A DNA stretch of 29,487 nucleotides from Flavobacteriaceae bacterium UBA4022 (GCA_002384055.1 DGAU01000019.1:4329-33815), one strand, 5' to 3'. Positions 1 to 8,244 are shown, counted from the stretch's first letter. Notes: generated from the letters alone by a model not told the origin. Program-made: numbers and translations.

Positions 1-17
1 TTTTAGGCAACCTATAA
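1..17. promoter_or_regulatory. Possible DtxR/MntR-like operator palindrome at the window edge
   Basis: Interrupted palindrome TTTTAGG-CAA-CCTATAA with 6 of 7 arm positions complementary. The TTAGG...CCTAA form resembles operators of metal-responsive DtxR/MntR-family repressors (general knowledge, not shown here). It lies 38 bases beyond the tsaB stop, where it could only control a minus-strand gene to the left of the window. The remaining bases up to 55 show no terminator or gene. Confidence 0.25.
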
Positions 18-55
18 TTATTATTTGCTCTTGTGTCCCGCGAGATCAAACAAGA

Positions 56-715
56 TCAAAACGACTTAAAGTCCTTTAAGTAGAAGGGTTCAAAGTAGGC
101 GACATCTTCAAATACTTCTTGATCATACGCCTGTTGCGCAAGTAAACTCATGTCTTTGGCCGAAGGAAGTGTATTTACAGCAAAAGATGCATTAGGGTGA
201 CTACAAAGGCTGGCCCATTTCTCGGCGCCGTTGCCATAAAACAGAACAGAACCACTGGCGAGTACCTCTTTATAGCTATCGCTATCTAGAATCTCTGCTT
301 GGGTTGCACGAACCTGCTTTTTGTCCGAATCATATATACCCGCATAAACCTCCATACGCCGGGCATCGAGCATCGGAATAATGATATCTGCTTTTTGATC
401 TGCTGCCTGAACCATTATGTCAAGAGTTGGCAAGGCAATCAACGGTAAGTCCAAAGAATAGCAAAGGCCCTTGGCTGCGGAAACACCTATTCGCAATCCC
501 GTATAAGATCCCGGTCCTTTGCTCACAGCAACAGCATCTAGCTGATCGAGCGTTTTTCCAGCGCCCAACAAAACTTGATCAATAAAGGTGTGTAATTGTT
601 CTCCGTGAGAATACCCCTGACTGGCATCTTCGACAAGGTGAAGTAATTTGCCATTATCAGCAATCGCCACAGAACAGTTTGTTGTGGCACTCTCAATAGA
701 TAATATTAAGGCCAT
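56..715 (-). CDS. tsaB: TsaB, tRNA t6A37 threonylcarbamoyltransferase complex subunit
   Basis: TsaB is the inactive, dimerising partner of TsaD in the cytoplasmic complex that makes N6-threonylcarbamoyladenosine at position 37 of ANN-decoding tRNAs. The 219-residue protein opens with the family's ASKHA-fold strand (ALILSIESATTNCSVAI) and carries the typical KGPGSYTGLRIG segment near residues 66-77. Length is near the family norm of about 220-240. The frame is open 54 bases further upstream, but that would overlap the preceding adaptor gene; the ATG at 715 lies 1 base after the adaptor stop and matches the conserved N-terminus, so I chose it. It is the last gene of the efflux cluster and is probably co-transcribed, although the function is unrelated. 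Confidence 0.93.
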   Translation of the reverse strand: MALILSIESATTNCSVAIADNGKLLHLVEDASQGYSHGEQLHTFIDQVLLGAGKTLDQLDAVAVSKGPGSYTGLRIGVSAAKGLCYSLDLPLIALPTLDIMVQAADQKADIIIPMLDARRMEVYAGIYDSDKKQVRATQAEILDSDSYKEVLASGSVLFYGNGAEKWASLCSHPNASFAVNTLPSAKDMSLLAQQAYDQEVFEDVAYFEPFYLKDFKSF

Positions 716-716
716 G

Positions 717-1985
717 CTACTGCTCGCTTTCTTCTTCTGTTTCGATAGCCACTTTGTCTCCCGGATCAAGAAGTTTGGTCACCACATTATAGGGACCAAT
801 AATGACTTGGTCTTCTTCGGACAGCCCACTTAGGACTTCGATGCGGCTGTCATCTTGGATGCCCGTTTTGATGATCCGCAACTCTGCTTTGTCGCCAATC
901 ATGACAAAAACACATTCGAATTTGTCATCACTTATTTCATTGGCCTTCGGTGTCGCACCAATCTTCTTGGGCAAGGTGTCGGACTTAATGACCACCGCAC
1001 TAATCGGAATGGCCACAACATTTTTTCTTTCCTCTGTTTCTATTTCGACCGTTGCCGTCATCCCTGGGCGAAAAGGAGAATAAGTCTCGGGTTTTCCTTG
1101 GGTTAAATCTTCATAAGACCCTGCCAGAATGCGCACCTTGACTTTAAAATTGGTCACCTGGTCCACGGACAAAGATGATTCTGCAGAATTAGCAATCTCC
1201 GTCACAATACCATTAAATGTGCGCTTGAGATAGGCATCAACTTCGACAGCTACCTCATCCCCTATAGCAACTTTGACAATGTCATTTTCGTTGACATCGA
1301 CCTCAACCTCCATATTGGCGAGATTCGCTACCCGCAAGATTTCTGTACCGGCCATCTGAGCCGTTCCTACTACCCGTTCTCCTAATTCTACAGAGAGCTT
1401 TGAAATGGTTCCCGACATTGGGGCAAAAATTGAGGTTCTATTGAGATTGTCGCGCCCTTGCTTGACATTAGACTTGGCACTCTCCACGGTATAATATGCC
1501 GACGATCTTGAGGCTTCGGCCATCTCGTAATCAGCCAAAACACGATCCCATTCACTTTTTGAAATCACCCCTTTATCAAATAAGGTTGCATTGCGCTGGT
1601 AATTGTTTAAGGCATTTTTAAGTGAGGCTTCGGCTTGAGCCAAGCCAGCTTTAGCATTTTGCAGTCCCGCCTGAGCCTGCGTCAAGGCCGATTGAATCAA
1701 ATCAGGATTGATTTTGACCAATAAATCGCCTTTTTGGACTTGATCTCCTTCGTTTATTGGTAGCTCTATGATCTCCCCAGAGACCTCAGAAGACAGCATC
1801 ACTTCGGTTTCGGGCTGAATTTTTCCAGTGGCCGCCACCGTCTGCATAATGTCACGCAAGACTACTTTTTCGACGGCAACATTACGGATATTCTGGTCTT
1901 TACCGAACATCTTCTTACCAACCACTAGGGCAACGATAAGGACTATGGTCCCTGCGATAATCCAAATTCGTTTATTCGATTTCAT
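717..1985 (-). CDS. HlyD/MacA-type periplasmic adaptor subunit (adaptor 1, tolC-proximal)
   Basis: Membrane-fusion (periplasmic adaptor) protein that would link an inner-membrane pump to an outer-membrane TolC-type channel. In 422 residues it shows an N-terminal membrane anchor (about 7-24), a first half lipoyl-like segment with SGEIIELPINEGDQV, an alanine- and glutamine-rich helical hairpin (about 95-180), the second lipoyl half (APMSGTISKLSVELGERV), a beta-barrel, and a membrane-proximal domain ending in an acidic tail. It starts 3 bases after the tolC stop and ends 1 base before tsaB. It differs clearly from the other adaptor at 3513-4667, so the pump has two non-identical adaptors. The cargo cannot be read from the sequence. 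Confidence 0.9.
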   Translation of the reverse strand: MKSNKRIWIIAGTIVLIVALVVGKKMFGKDQNIRNVAVEKVVLRDIMQTVAATGKIQPETEVMLSSEVSGEIIELPINEGDQVQKGDLLVKINPDLIQSALTQAQAGLQNAKAGLAQAEASLKNALNNYQRNATLFDKGVISKSEWDRVLADYEMAEASRSSAYYTVESAKSNVKQGRDNLNRTSIFAPMSGTISKLSVELGERVVGTAQMAGTEILRVANLANMEVEVDVNENDIVKVAIGDEVAVEVDAYLKRTFNGIVTEIANSAESSLSVDQVTNFKVKVRILAGSYEDLTQGKPETYSPFRPGMTATVEIETEERKNVVAIPISAVVIKSDTLPKKIGATPKANEISDDKFECVFVMIGDKAELRIIKTGIQDDSRIEVLSGLSEEDQVIIGPYNVVTKLLDPGDKVAIETEEESEQ

Positions 1986-1988
1986 AGT

Positions 1989-3443
1989 TTAAAATTTTAA
2001 TTCAGCTGCGGGAATCCCAAAATAGAGCTCCAACACCTTTAGCTTAAAAATATAATCATATTTGGCGCGATTCAAGTCGATAATTGAATTGTCGTATCGT
2101 GTTTTAGATTGACTAAAATCAAACGCATTGATCAAGCCAACGTCATAACGCTGTTGGGCATAGTTGAAGGCGAGTTCCTGTGAACTACTGGCTTTTTGGG
2201 CGGCTTCATAAGCCTTTAAAGCCCCTTTGGCATCAACTAAAGCTTGATACACCGTGCTTTCGAGATCCATTTTGGCCTGCTCCAGCATAAGCTCTCTATT
2301 CAGCAAATTGATTCTGCTTCTCTTGACGTTGTTGCGTGTTGCATTCCCATTAAAAATAGGAATATTCATTTGCACCCCATAGGACACCCCATCATTGAGA
2401 TACAATTGCTCTTCCCAAGGTTTTGCAGGGATTTCTTGGAGCCCTATAATGTTTGGCGAAAACCCGTAAACGGCTGCACCACTGCTGTCCACAAAACCGA
2501 TAGGATCTGTCGTGCTCAAAAAAGGTGTCTCGGGATCCAGTAAGGTTTGCACGCCACTAAAACGATCAGATTCCCTTGTATTATAATTCAAATATGCCCC
2601 TAAACTTGGCAAGTAAGAGGAGCGCGCAATCTGCACATCCTTTTGTGCCAGGGCCACGTTCATTTCGGCAATTCTCACTTCATTGCGGTTCTCTTGTGCC
2701 GCATCAAGAAGTTCGGCGACACTTTTGTCTAGAATACCTGTATCGACTATTTCATAGCCCTTATCTTCGATATCGAATGATGCATAGTCGCGAATCAAAA
2801 GTAATTGGGCGAGATTAATGAGCGATAGCTTGACCCCGTTTTCGGCACTGACCAAGCTTTGTTTTTCTGTGGCATCGGCGGCGCGAATTTCTAGCAAGTC
2901 GCCCTGAGGCAAAACCCCAGCATCAACCAAATCTTCGGTACGTGTTATTTGGTCTATGGTAACCTGATTTTGCGCTTGAAGAACGGCGACATTGGCCTTG
3001 TTGGTCAGAACTTGCAAAAAGGCATTGGCAACAAACAACGAAATATCATCCTGCATTTTATCCAAACCATACTGCGCTGCCAGTGTATTGAGCTTGGCCC
3101 TTTGCAAACCGCGCAAATTACGCAAGCCTTGAAATAAATTCATACTGGCCGTAACACTATAGGACGAGTTTCTTGATATTTGGTTTTCTAATACGCCAGT
3201 GGTGATGTTTTGCGTGAGTCCTGTATTCCAAGAATTGGACACAGAACTATTAAGACTTGGCAAATAAGCGCCTATGGCATCGGACTGATCAATACGAGCC
3301 AATTCCTGATCTAAAGCACTTTGCTTTAGAGAAATATTATTGCTCAAGGCATAAGCAACGCACTCTTTCAGCGTCCATTTTTTGGTCTGTGCCTGGCCGC
3401 TCATAAGTGTGCCAAGGAAGAAAAGAATAACTATATGTTTCAT
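1989..3443 (-). CDS. TolC-family outer-membrane efflux channel
   Basis: Outer-membrane factor of a tripartite efflux system. The 484 residues begin with a signal peptide (MKHIVILFFLGTLMSGQAQ), followed by the two alpha-helical and beta-strand repeats of the OEP family: the first around 25-220 and the second around 255-480. Typical phrases are AYALSNNISLKQSALDQELA near the N-terminus and LAFNYAQQRYDVGLINAFDF near the C-terminus. It sits between two adaptor genes, so it should supply the exit duct for the ABC pump encoded upstream. The 69-base gap before it holds a possible internal promoter and a stable hairpin, annotated separately, so its level may be set independently of the upstream pump genes. 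Confidence 0.93.
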   Translation of the reverse strand: MKHIVILFFLGTLMSGQAQTKKWTLKECVAYALSNNISLKQSALDQELARIDQSDAIGAYLPSLNSSVSNSWNTGLTQNITTGVLENQISRNSSYSVTASMNLFQGLRNLRGLQRAKLNTLAAQYGLDKMQDDISLFVANAFLQVLTNKANVAVLQAQNQVTIDQITRTEDLVDAGVLPQGDLLEIRAADATEKQSLVSAENGVKLSLINLAQLLLIRDYASFDIEDKGYEIVDTGILDKSVAELLDAAQENRNEVRIAEMNVALAQKDVQIARSSYLPSLGAYLNYNTRESDRFSGVQTLLDPETPFLSTTDPIGFVDSSGAAVYGFSPNIIGLQEIPAKPWEEQLYLNDGVSYGVQMNIPIFNGNATRNNVKRSRINLLNRELMLEQAKMDLESTVYQALVDAKGALKAYEAAQKASSSQELAFNYAQQRYDVGLINAFDFSQSKTRYDNSIIDLNRAKYDYIFKLKVLELYFGIPAAELKF

Positions 3444-3456
3444 AATTCAATTAACT

Positions 3457-3468
3457 GACCCGAAGGTC
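3457..3468 (-). promoter_or_regulatory. C(UUCG)G tetraloop hairpin in the tolC leader
   Basis: In the sense strand the sequence reads GACC-TTCG-GGTC, a perfect 4-bp stem closed by a C(UUCG)G loop, the most stable tetraloop class. It lies 13 bases upstream of the tolC ATG, between it and the likely internal promoter. No T-tract follows in the sense direction, so it is not an intrinsic terminator. A role in mRNA stability, processing or translation is inference. Confidence 0.45.
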
Positions 3469-3488
3469 TTTTTATATTCAATTCATTA

Positions 3489-3496
3489 CAAAGGTA
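3489..3496 (-). promoter_or_regulatory. Possible internal promoter (-7 element) for tolC
   Basis: Sense-strand TACCTTTG is a perfect match to the Bacteroidota -7 consensus TAnnTTTG, 45 bases upstream of the tolC start. I see no TTG at the expected -33 distance, so support is partial. Confidence 0.35.
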
Positions 3497-3512
3497 ATGC
3501 AACCAAATTAGA

Positions 3513-4667
3513 TTAATAAGCTTGTTTTGGTTCTTTGAGTTGATTCCAAACTTTTATCTGGTCGCCTTCTTTCAATCCTGAAAGAACTTCTACAATAAGA
3601 CCGTCACTGATCCCCAAAGTCACCTCACGGCGTTCAAAGTTCTGATCCCCTGTTTCAATTTCAACAAACGGCATGAGGGTCTCGGCGTCGTATTGAATCA
3701 AAGCCTCCTTGACCGTCAAAACATCATCAGCTCGCGCCAAAATAATCGATGCATTAGCACTCAGCCCCGCACGGATAAACGTGGTGTCTTTTTTGCTCAA
3801 TGTCCCTTTAATTTCGAACTGCACGGCTCCATTTTCTTCTATCCCTTTGGGCGCAATGTAATCCAAAACGGCGTCAAAGGTTTTGTTTTCGATGGCGCCG
3901 ACAGTGATTTCAAGTGCCAAATTTTCGGATATTTTACCCACTTCGCTCTCATCGACTTTTCCTTCAAAAATCATTTTATTCACATCCGCTAATATAGCAA
4001 TAGTGGTTCCGTCGTTAAAATTATTCGATTCAATCACTTGATTACCCACTTTGACCGGGACATCCAAAACCATGCCCGAAACCGTGGCACGAATTTCTGT
4101 ATTGGCTGAGGCCCCCATACCCTGTGTGGAACCTGTCTTGACAATATCATAGGTTTGCTCGGCCGCCAATAAGTTGACCTGTTCTTGGTTGTAGCGTTGT
4201 GTGGCCTGATCAAAAGCCAATTGGGCGTTATCAAATTCATTGGCCGAGACAACCCCTTTGTCAAACAAAACCCGTTGCCGTTCAAAAATGCTCTTTTGGC
4301 CCTCCAAGGTCAGACGTGCAGTTTCCACCTGATTTTTTGCCGATTTTATATTGTTTTGAGCGCTGTTCAAAGCGCTAATATTGGGCACCACACGAACTTT
4401 GGCGATAAGATCCCCAGAGACAATGGTTGCACCTGCTTCGACAAAAATCGCGTCAATAATCCCCGATATATTCGGTTTGATGAGCACTTCCTCTTTCGGC
4501 ACAATACTTCCCGTGGCGACCGTTTTTTTGACCACAGAATTTATCGCCGGCATTTCGTATTGATAAACAATGGGATCTTGCTGGTCCTTAAGCCAAATGT
4601 AGCGGACGCCAAGGGCAAACAATAAGATAATGACAATGAGCGTGATGAGGGTTCCTTTTCTTTTCAT
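3513..4667 (-). CDS. HlyD/MacA-type periplasmic adaptor subunit (adaptor 2, permease-proximal)
   Basis: Second periplasmic adaptor of the operon, 384 residues. It has an N-terminal transmembrane anchor (about 6-25), a lipoyl half with NISGIIDAIFVEAGATI, a helical hairpin (about 85-165) containing FERQRVLFDKGVVSANEFD, then a second lipoyl half with ATVSGMVLDVPVKVGNQV, a beta-barrel and a membrane-proximal domain. It follows the second permease by 20 bases, the usual position for the MacA partner of a MacB-type pump. It shares architecture and the LFDKGVIS/LFDKGVVS hairpin-tip phrase with adaptor 1 but is otherwise divergent. They could form a mixed hexamer or serve alternative assemblies; the sequence does not decide. 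Confidence 0.9.
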   Translation of the reverse strand: MKRKGTLITLIVIILLFALGVRYIWLKDQQDPIVYQYEMPAINSVVKKTVATGSIVPKEEVLIKPNISGIIDAIFVEAGATIVSGDLIAKVRVVPNISALNSAQNNIKSAKNQVETARLTLEGQKSIFERQRVLFDKGVVSANEFDNAQLAFDQATQRYNQEQVNLLAAEQTYDIVKTGSTQGMGASANTEIRATVSGMVLDVPVKVGNQVIESNNFNDGTTIAILADVNKMIFEGKVDESEVGKISENLALEITVGAIENKTFDAVLDYIAPKGIEENGAVQFEIKGTLSKKDTTFIRAGLSANASIILARADDVLTVKEALIQYDAETLMPFVEIETGDQNFERREVTLGISDGLIVEVLSGLKEGDQIKVWNQLKEPKQAY

Positions 4668-4687
4668 AATAAATTAATTCTAAAGAT

Positions 4688-5956
4688 TTAATCTGTTCTT
4701 AATGCGTCTACAGGTTTCATTTGTGTTGCTCGATTCGCCGGAATGAGTCCCGCTAACAAGCCTGAAACTACTAATATGGTCATGGCGACAAAGAGCACCC
4801 CAACACTAACAGAAGGGTTGGCAAAATTTTCTACTTCGCCTATCGAATCCAAAAGAGTGTTCAACAACCAGATCACTCCAGCTGCAAAGCTGATACCAAC
4901 CATCCCACTGATGATCGTCAAGACCAAGGACTCTTGTAAGACTTGTCCGCGTATTTCACGAGGCGTGGCGCCTAGAGCCCGTCTGATTCCAATTTCTTTG
5001 GTGCGTTCTTTGACGACAATCAGCATGATGTTGCTGATCCCAATGACACCAGACATCAGCACCAAGGCACCAACAAAATAACCCACAAAAGTCAGTATGG
5101 AGAATAGTCCGGTGACTTTTGAGAACTGCTCTGCCAGGTCAAAATGACCAATGGCCCGCTCATCATCTGGATGAACCTTATGCGCTGCACGCATTTCTTT
5201 CATGATCTTTGGTTTGAGTTCAGTAATCGGCACCTCATCTATGGCTGTTAAAGCCATCCATCCGACGATATCGCCAAAATTGAAGGCTTTTCCAAATGTG
5301 GTAAATGGAATGAAAATCGTACTGGCATCTTCTTGATCATTGCCTTGACTAGAGGCCTTTTTGACCACGCCGATGACCATAAAATTGATTCCATTGACTT
5401 TGATATAGGTCCCGATAGGGTCTTCACTAAAATCATAAAGGCTATTGACCACGTCCGCTCCAATGACGGCAACCTTGCGTTCTTCTTTGATATCAGAATG
5501 AGAAAGAAATCGACCCTTAGTCACGTTCCATGGCTCTTGCTTGATGTAGTCCGGATAATCCCCATAAATAGTAAAAGCACCTGTCTTATTGTTGCGCGTG
5601 ACGTTATTGGATCCATTATATCCCCCCAGCTGATTGCGTGGTGAGATATATTTTAACTCCGGAAAATTACTCTTGAGCGTCGCTACATCAGCCTGTTTAA
5701 AATTAAATCCACGATTTTTACTGAAGCCTTGGTACGGGATTGAGGTACGCTGGGTCCACATGAAAATCGTGTTGGTTGCAAAGTCTCCAAAATCGGCTTG
5801 AACACCGTTTTTTAACCCATTGGTCAGGGCCAGTAAAATGACCAAAATAAAAATGCCCCAAAATACCCCAAATGCCGTCAATAAGGTTCTGAACCTATTG
5901 GCATTCAGTGCCTCGAGAATTTCGTTCCAACGCTCCTTATTCCAAATACTACTCAT
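4688..5956 (-). CDS. MacB-type ABC transporter permease (permease 2)
   Basis: Inner-membrane permease with the MacB/FtsX topology in 422 residues: one N-terminal helix (about 22-46, TLLTAFGVFWGIFILVILLA), a large periplasmic domain (about 50-275), and three C-terminal helices (about 281-308, 335-360 and 385-408). The cytoplasmic coupling segment VVKERTKEIGIRRALGATPREI between the last helices is a family hallmark. It has no ATPase domain, unlike E. coli MacB; the ATPase is separate. Its start overlaps the end of permease 1 by 8 bases, indicating translational coupling. The pair probably forms a heterodimer on one ATPase dimer, as in split MacB/Lol-like systems (inference). Confidence 0.93.
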   Translation of the reverse strand: MSSIWNKERWNEILEALNANRFRTLLTAFGVFWGIFILVILLALTNGLKNGVQADFGDFATNTIFMWTQRTSIPYQGFSKNRGFNFKQADVATLKSNFPELKYISPRNQLGGYNGSNNVTRNNKTGAFTIYGDYPDYIKQEPWNVTKGRFLSHSDIKEERKVAVIGADVVNSLYDFSEDPIGTYIKVNGINFMVIGVVKKASSQGNDQEDASTIFIPFTTFGKAFNFGDIVGWMALTAIDEVPITELKPKIMKEMRAAHKVHPDDERAIGHFDLAEQFSKVTGLFSILTFVGYFVGALVLMSGVIGISNIMLIVVKERTKEIGIRRALGATPREIRGQVLQESLVLTIISGMVGISFAAGVIWLLNTLLDSIGEVENFANPSVSVGVLFVAMTILVVSGLLAGLIPANRATQMKPVDALRTD

Positions 5957-7193
5957 CTCTAAGGGCTATTATTGGTTTGATATTTGCCGCCCGTCGTGCT
6001 GGCACAAAACCAGCCAATGCACCTGCCACGATAAGCAACAACACGGTAGTCATTGCAGTATTAAAATCAACTTGTGGGTGTTTGATGAAGTCGGAATCCA
6101 CCATTGGACTGATCAGCTCCAGTAAGCCAACACCTAAGAATAACCCAACAAACCCCGCAAGGCTGGTGACAAATATGGCCTCTTGCAAGATCATCGCAAT
6201 GATGCTCCACGGCAAGGCTCCTAGTGCCTTTCTAATACCAATTTCTTTGGTGCGCTCCTTGACAACGATCAGCATGATATTACTCACGCCGACTATTCCA
6301 GCAATTATGGTTCCAATCCCAACAAACCAAAAAACACCACGAATGGTGGCAATGAGACTATAAATCTTTTTGGCCTCTTCGAGTGTATTATTTACTCTAA
6401 CTGCCGATCGATCATCGGGGGCGACATTATGCCGTTGGCGCAGATCTTGATCCATGCGGTTACTCACAAGCCCTGATAAGGCGACAGCTTGGTCAAAATC
6501 ATCACTCATTTTGACCGTATAGGCAATCGACCGCAGCTTGTCTTGGCCATTAAAAACCTTTTGAGCGGCCGTCAGGGGTATAAAAATTCGATTTTCTTCG
6601 CGTGCACCACCAGGATCGCTATAGACCCCTACCACCAAAAAGTTGATGCCTTGAATTTCAATAGTCGTGCCGATAGCAGGGGCACTTTTAAACAAATCCT
6701 TTTGAACTTGATGTCCAATTATGGCCACTTTAGATGCCGTTTCGACATCACTAAGATTCAAAAAACGGCCCGAAACAAGGGTTTCATTTTCGATGAATTG
6801 TTGATCGGGATAAACCCCTTCAATGCGGTAATTCCCCGACTGCGTCTTAAAATTTACCGAGCCGCCCCAAATATGGAAGATGGGCGAACGGTACTCCAAA
6901 TAATCATCGTAAGTGTTGGCCAGTAAATTATAGTCCGCATTCTTCAATTGGATATAACGCCCTGGATTGAGCCCTTTAAATTCTTTGGTAGTGGTACCGG
7001 TCCAAATTGAAATACGATTGGTCGCATCTTCCTCAAATTGGGATTCCACCCCTTTTTGAATCCCGGCGCTGATGCCCAACAAGATGACCAAAATAAAGAT
7101 CCCAGAAGACACAGAGAGTGCGGTCAACAAGGTCCTTAACCGATTCTTATTGAGGGTTTCAAAGATTTCTTGCCAGCGCTCTAAACTAAACAT
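5949..7193 (-). CDS. MacB-type ABC transporter permease (permease 1)
   Basis: Paralogue of the next gene downstream, 414 residues, with the same plan: N-terminal helix around 20-45 (TLLTALSVSSGIFILVILLG), a large periplasmic domain, and three C-terminal helices. It carries the near-identical coupling phrase VVKERTKEIGIRKALGALPW. The two permeases share both ends but diverge in the periplasmic domain, which suggests an old tandem duplication with specialised halves. It overlaps the ATPase gene by 8 bases at its start and permease 2 by 8 bases at its end, so all three pump subunits are tightly coupled. The substrate is unknown. Confidence 0.93.
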   Translation of the reverse strand: MFSLERWQEIFETLNKNRLRTLLTALSVSSGIFILVILLGISAGIQKGVESQFEEDATNRISIWTGTTTKEFKGLNPGRYIQLKNADYNLLANTYDDYLEYRSPIFHIWGGSVNFKTQSGNYRIEGVYPDQQFIENETLVSGRFLNLSDVETASKVAIIGHQVQKDLFKSAPAIGTTIEIQGINFLVVGVYSDPGGAREENRIFIPLTAAQKVFNGQDKLRSIAYTVKMSDDFDQAVALSGLVSNRMDQDLRQRHNVAPDDRSAVRVNNTLEEAKKIYSLIATIRGVFWFVGIGTIIAGIVGVSNIMLIVVKERTKEIGIRKALGALPWSIIAMILQEAIFVTSLAGFVGLFLGVGLLELISPMVDSDFIKHPQVDFNTAMTTVLLLIVAGALAGFVPARRAANIKPIIALRDE

Positions 7194-7893
7194 CGGTAGC
7201 GGTATCTGCTAAGACTTGTTTGACCAACACGTCATTGACAATAAGTCCATCGCGCAAATGCACGATACGCTTACACATATGGGCGATGTCTAATTCGTGG
7301 GTGACGCAAAGTATTGTTTTTCCCTCGTTGTTAATGGTTTGAATCAGTTCCATGACCTCGTATGAAGTTTTTGAATCCAACGCCCCAGTAGGCTCATCAG
7401 CCAAGAGGACTTTTGGCTCACTGGCCAATGCCCGAGCAATGGCGACACGCTGCTTTTGTCCTCCCGAGAGTTCACTGGGCAAATGCTGGGCCCAATCTGC
7501 CAATCCTACCTTTTCGAGATAATGCATGGCCTTTTCCGTCCTTTGTTGGCGTTTCATGCCTTGATAATACAAAGGCATCGCCACATTATCCAAAGCTGTT
7601 TTGTAGTTGATCAAATTAAACGATTGGAAGACAAACCCTAAAAATTTATTGCGGTAATTCGCAGCCAAAGTTTCGTTGAGGTCCTTGATCGGATGGCCAT
7701 CTAAGGCATATGATCCTTGGTCTGCTTCATCCAGCATCCCTAGTATATTGAGAAAAGTTGATTTTCCTGACCCAGAAGACCCCATGATCGCTACCATTTC
7801 ACCTTCAGCCGCCGAGAAATTAATTCCTTTGAGGACGTTGAGTTGATTTTGTCCTATAGTATAGGATTTGTGTAGGTCGCGGATGTCAATCAT
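7186..7893 (-). CDS. ABC transporter ATPase, MacB/LolD type
   Basis: Cytoplasmic ATPase driving the two MacB-type permeases. In 235 residues it shows Walker A GSSGSGKST (about 38-46), the Q-loop in FVFQSFNL, the signature LSGGQKQR (about 142-149), Walker B VLLADEPTGALD, and the switch histidine in VTHELD (about 199). All catalytic residues are present. A GTG 18 bases upstream would lengthen it by six residues, but that GTG touches the likely -7 promoter element; the ATG at 7893 before IDIRDLHKSY is the normal family start. First gene of the efflux operon: ATPase, permease, permease, adaptor, tolC, adaptor. Confidence 0.94.
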   Translation of the reverse strand: MIDIRDLHKSYTIGQNQLNVLKGINFSAAEGEMVAIMGSSGSGKSTFLNILGMLDEADQGSYALDGHPIKDLNETLAANYRNKFLGFVFQSFNLINYKTALDNVAMPLYYQGMKRQQRTEKAMHYLEKVGLADWAQHLPSELSGGQKQRVAIARALASEPKVLLADEPTGALDSKTSYEVMELIQTINNEGKTILCVTHELDIAHMCKRIVHLRDGLIVNDVLVKQVLADTATDV

Positions 7894-7910
7894 ATCAGTT
7901 GTTCTGATCA

Positions 7911-7918
7911 CAAAAATA
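7911..7918 (-). promoter_or_regulatory. Probable -7 promoter element of the efflux operon
   Basis: Sense-strand TATTTTTG matches the Bacteroidota -7 consensus TAnnTTTG and lies 17 bases before the ATPase ATG, giving a leader of about 10 bases. A TTG exists 12 bases further upstream, closer than the usual 17-20 spacing, so the -33 half is weak. The surrounding 7894-8019 stretch holds no gene and no convincing terminator. Confidence 0.4.
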
Positions 7919-8019
7919 ACGGGTTATGCCCAATTTTATGTGAAAACTATGTTAATACAACAGAGTACTTTTCAAGCCTATAATCAGGGCCAAAATAGAG
8001 CCCCTATAGCTTCGCTTTG

Positions 8020-8244
8020 TTATGCCTTTGCGCGGCGCATTTTATATACCACATAACCCACACCTCCTACCAACAAGTAAGGAAATAGCATCAGGTATAC
8101 AATCCCATTGTTTATACCCTCGGCAGCGGCTGTCGTCTCTTGACTCTCCAGCACGGCACGGCACATGGCACATTGAGCCTGAGCAGCCTCCCCAAAAAGA
8201 AAACTCAATAAAATTATTGATATGTTCCTTAAATACTTAGGCAT
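8020..8244 (-). CDS. Small exported CxxC membrane protein of the oxidase cluster
   Basis: Uncharacterised protein of 74 residues. A signal-like N-terminus (PKYLRNISIILLSFLFGEAAQAQ) is followed at once by CAMC in QCAMCRAVLES, then a short loop (GINNGIVYLM) and a transmembrane helix ending in KMRRAKA. The expected mature form is a single-pass inner-membrane protein with a periplasmic N-terminal CxxC. The motif is not CxxCH, so it is not a c-type heme site. The ATG at 8244 overlaps the DUF420 gene end by 8 bases, tying it to the oxidase assembly genes; a start four codons upstream is possible but less likely. A role in copper or thiol handling for oxidase assembly is inference from position and motif. 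Confidence 0.8.
   Translation of the reverse strand: MPKYLRNISIILLSFLFGEAAQAQCAMCRAVLESQETTAAAEGINNGIVYLMLFPYLLVGGVGYVVYKMRRAKA

Noticed and set aside
3457..3473. Plus-strand intrinsic terminator (GACC-CGAA-GGTC followed by TTTTT)
   Set aside because: The stem is only 4 bp and there is no plus-strand gene upstream to terminate; the same bases are better explained as a sense-strand tetraloop hairpin in the tolC leader.
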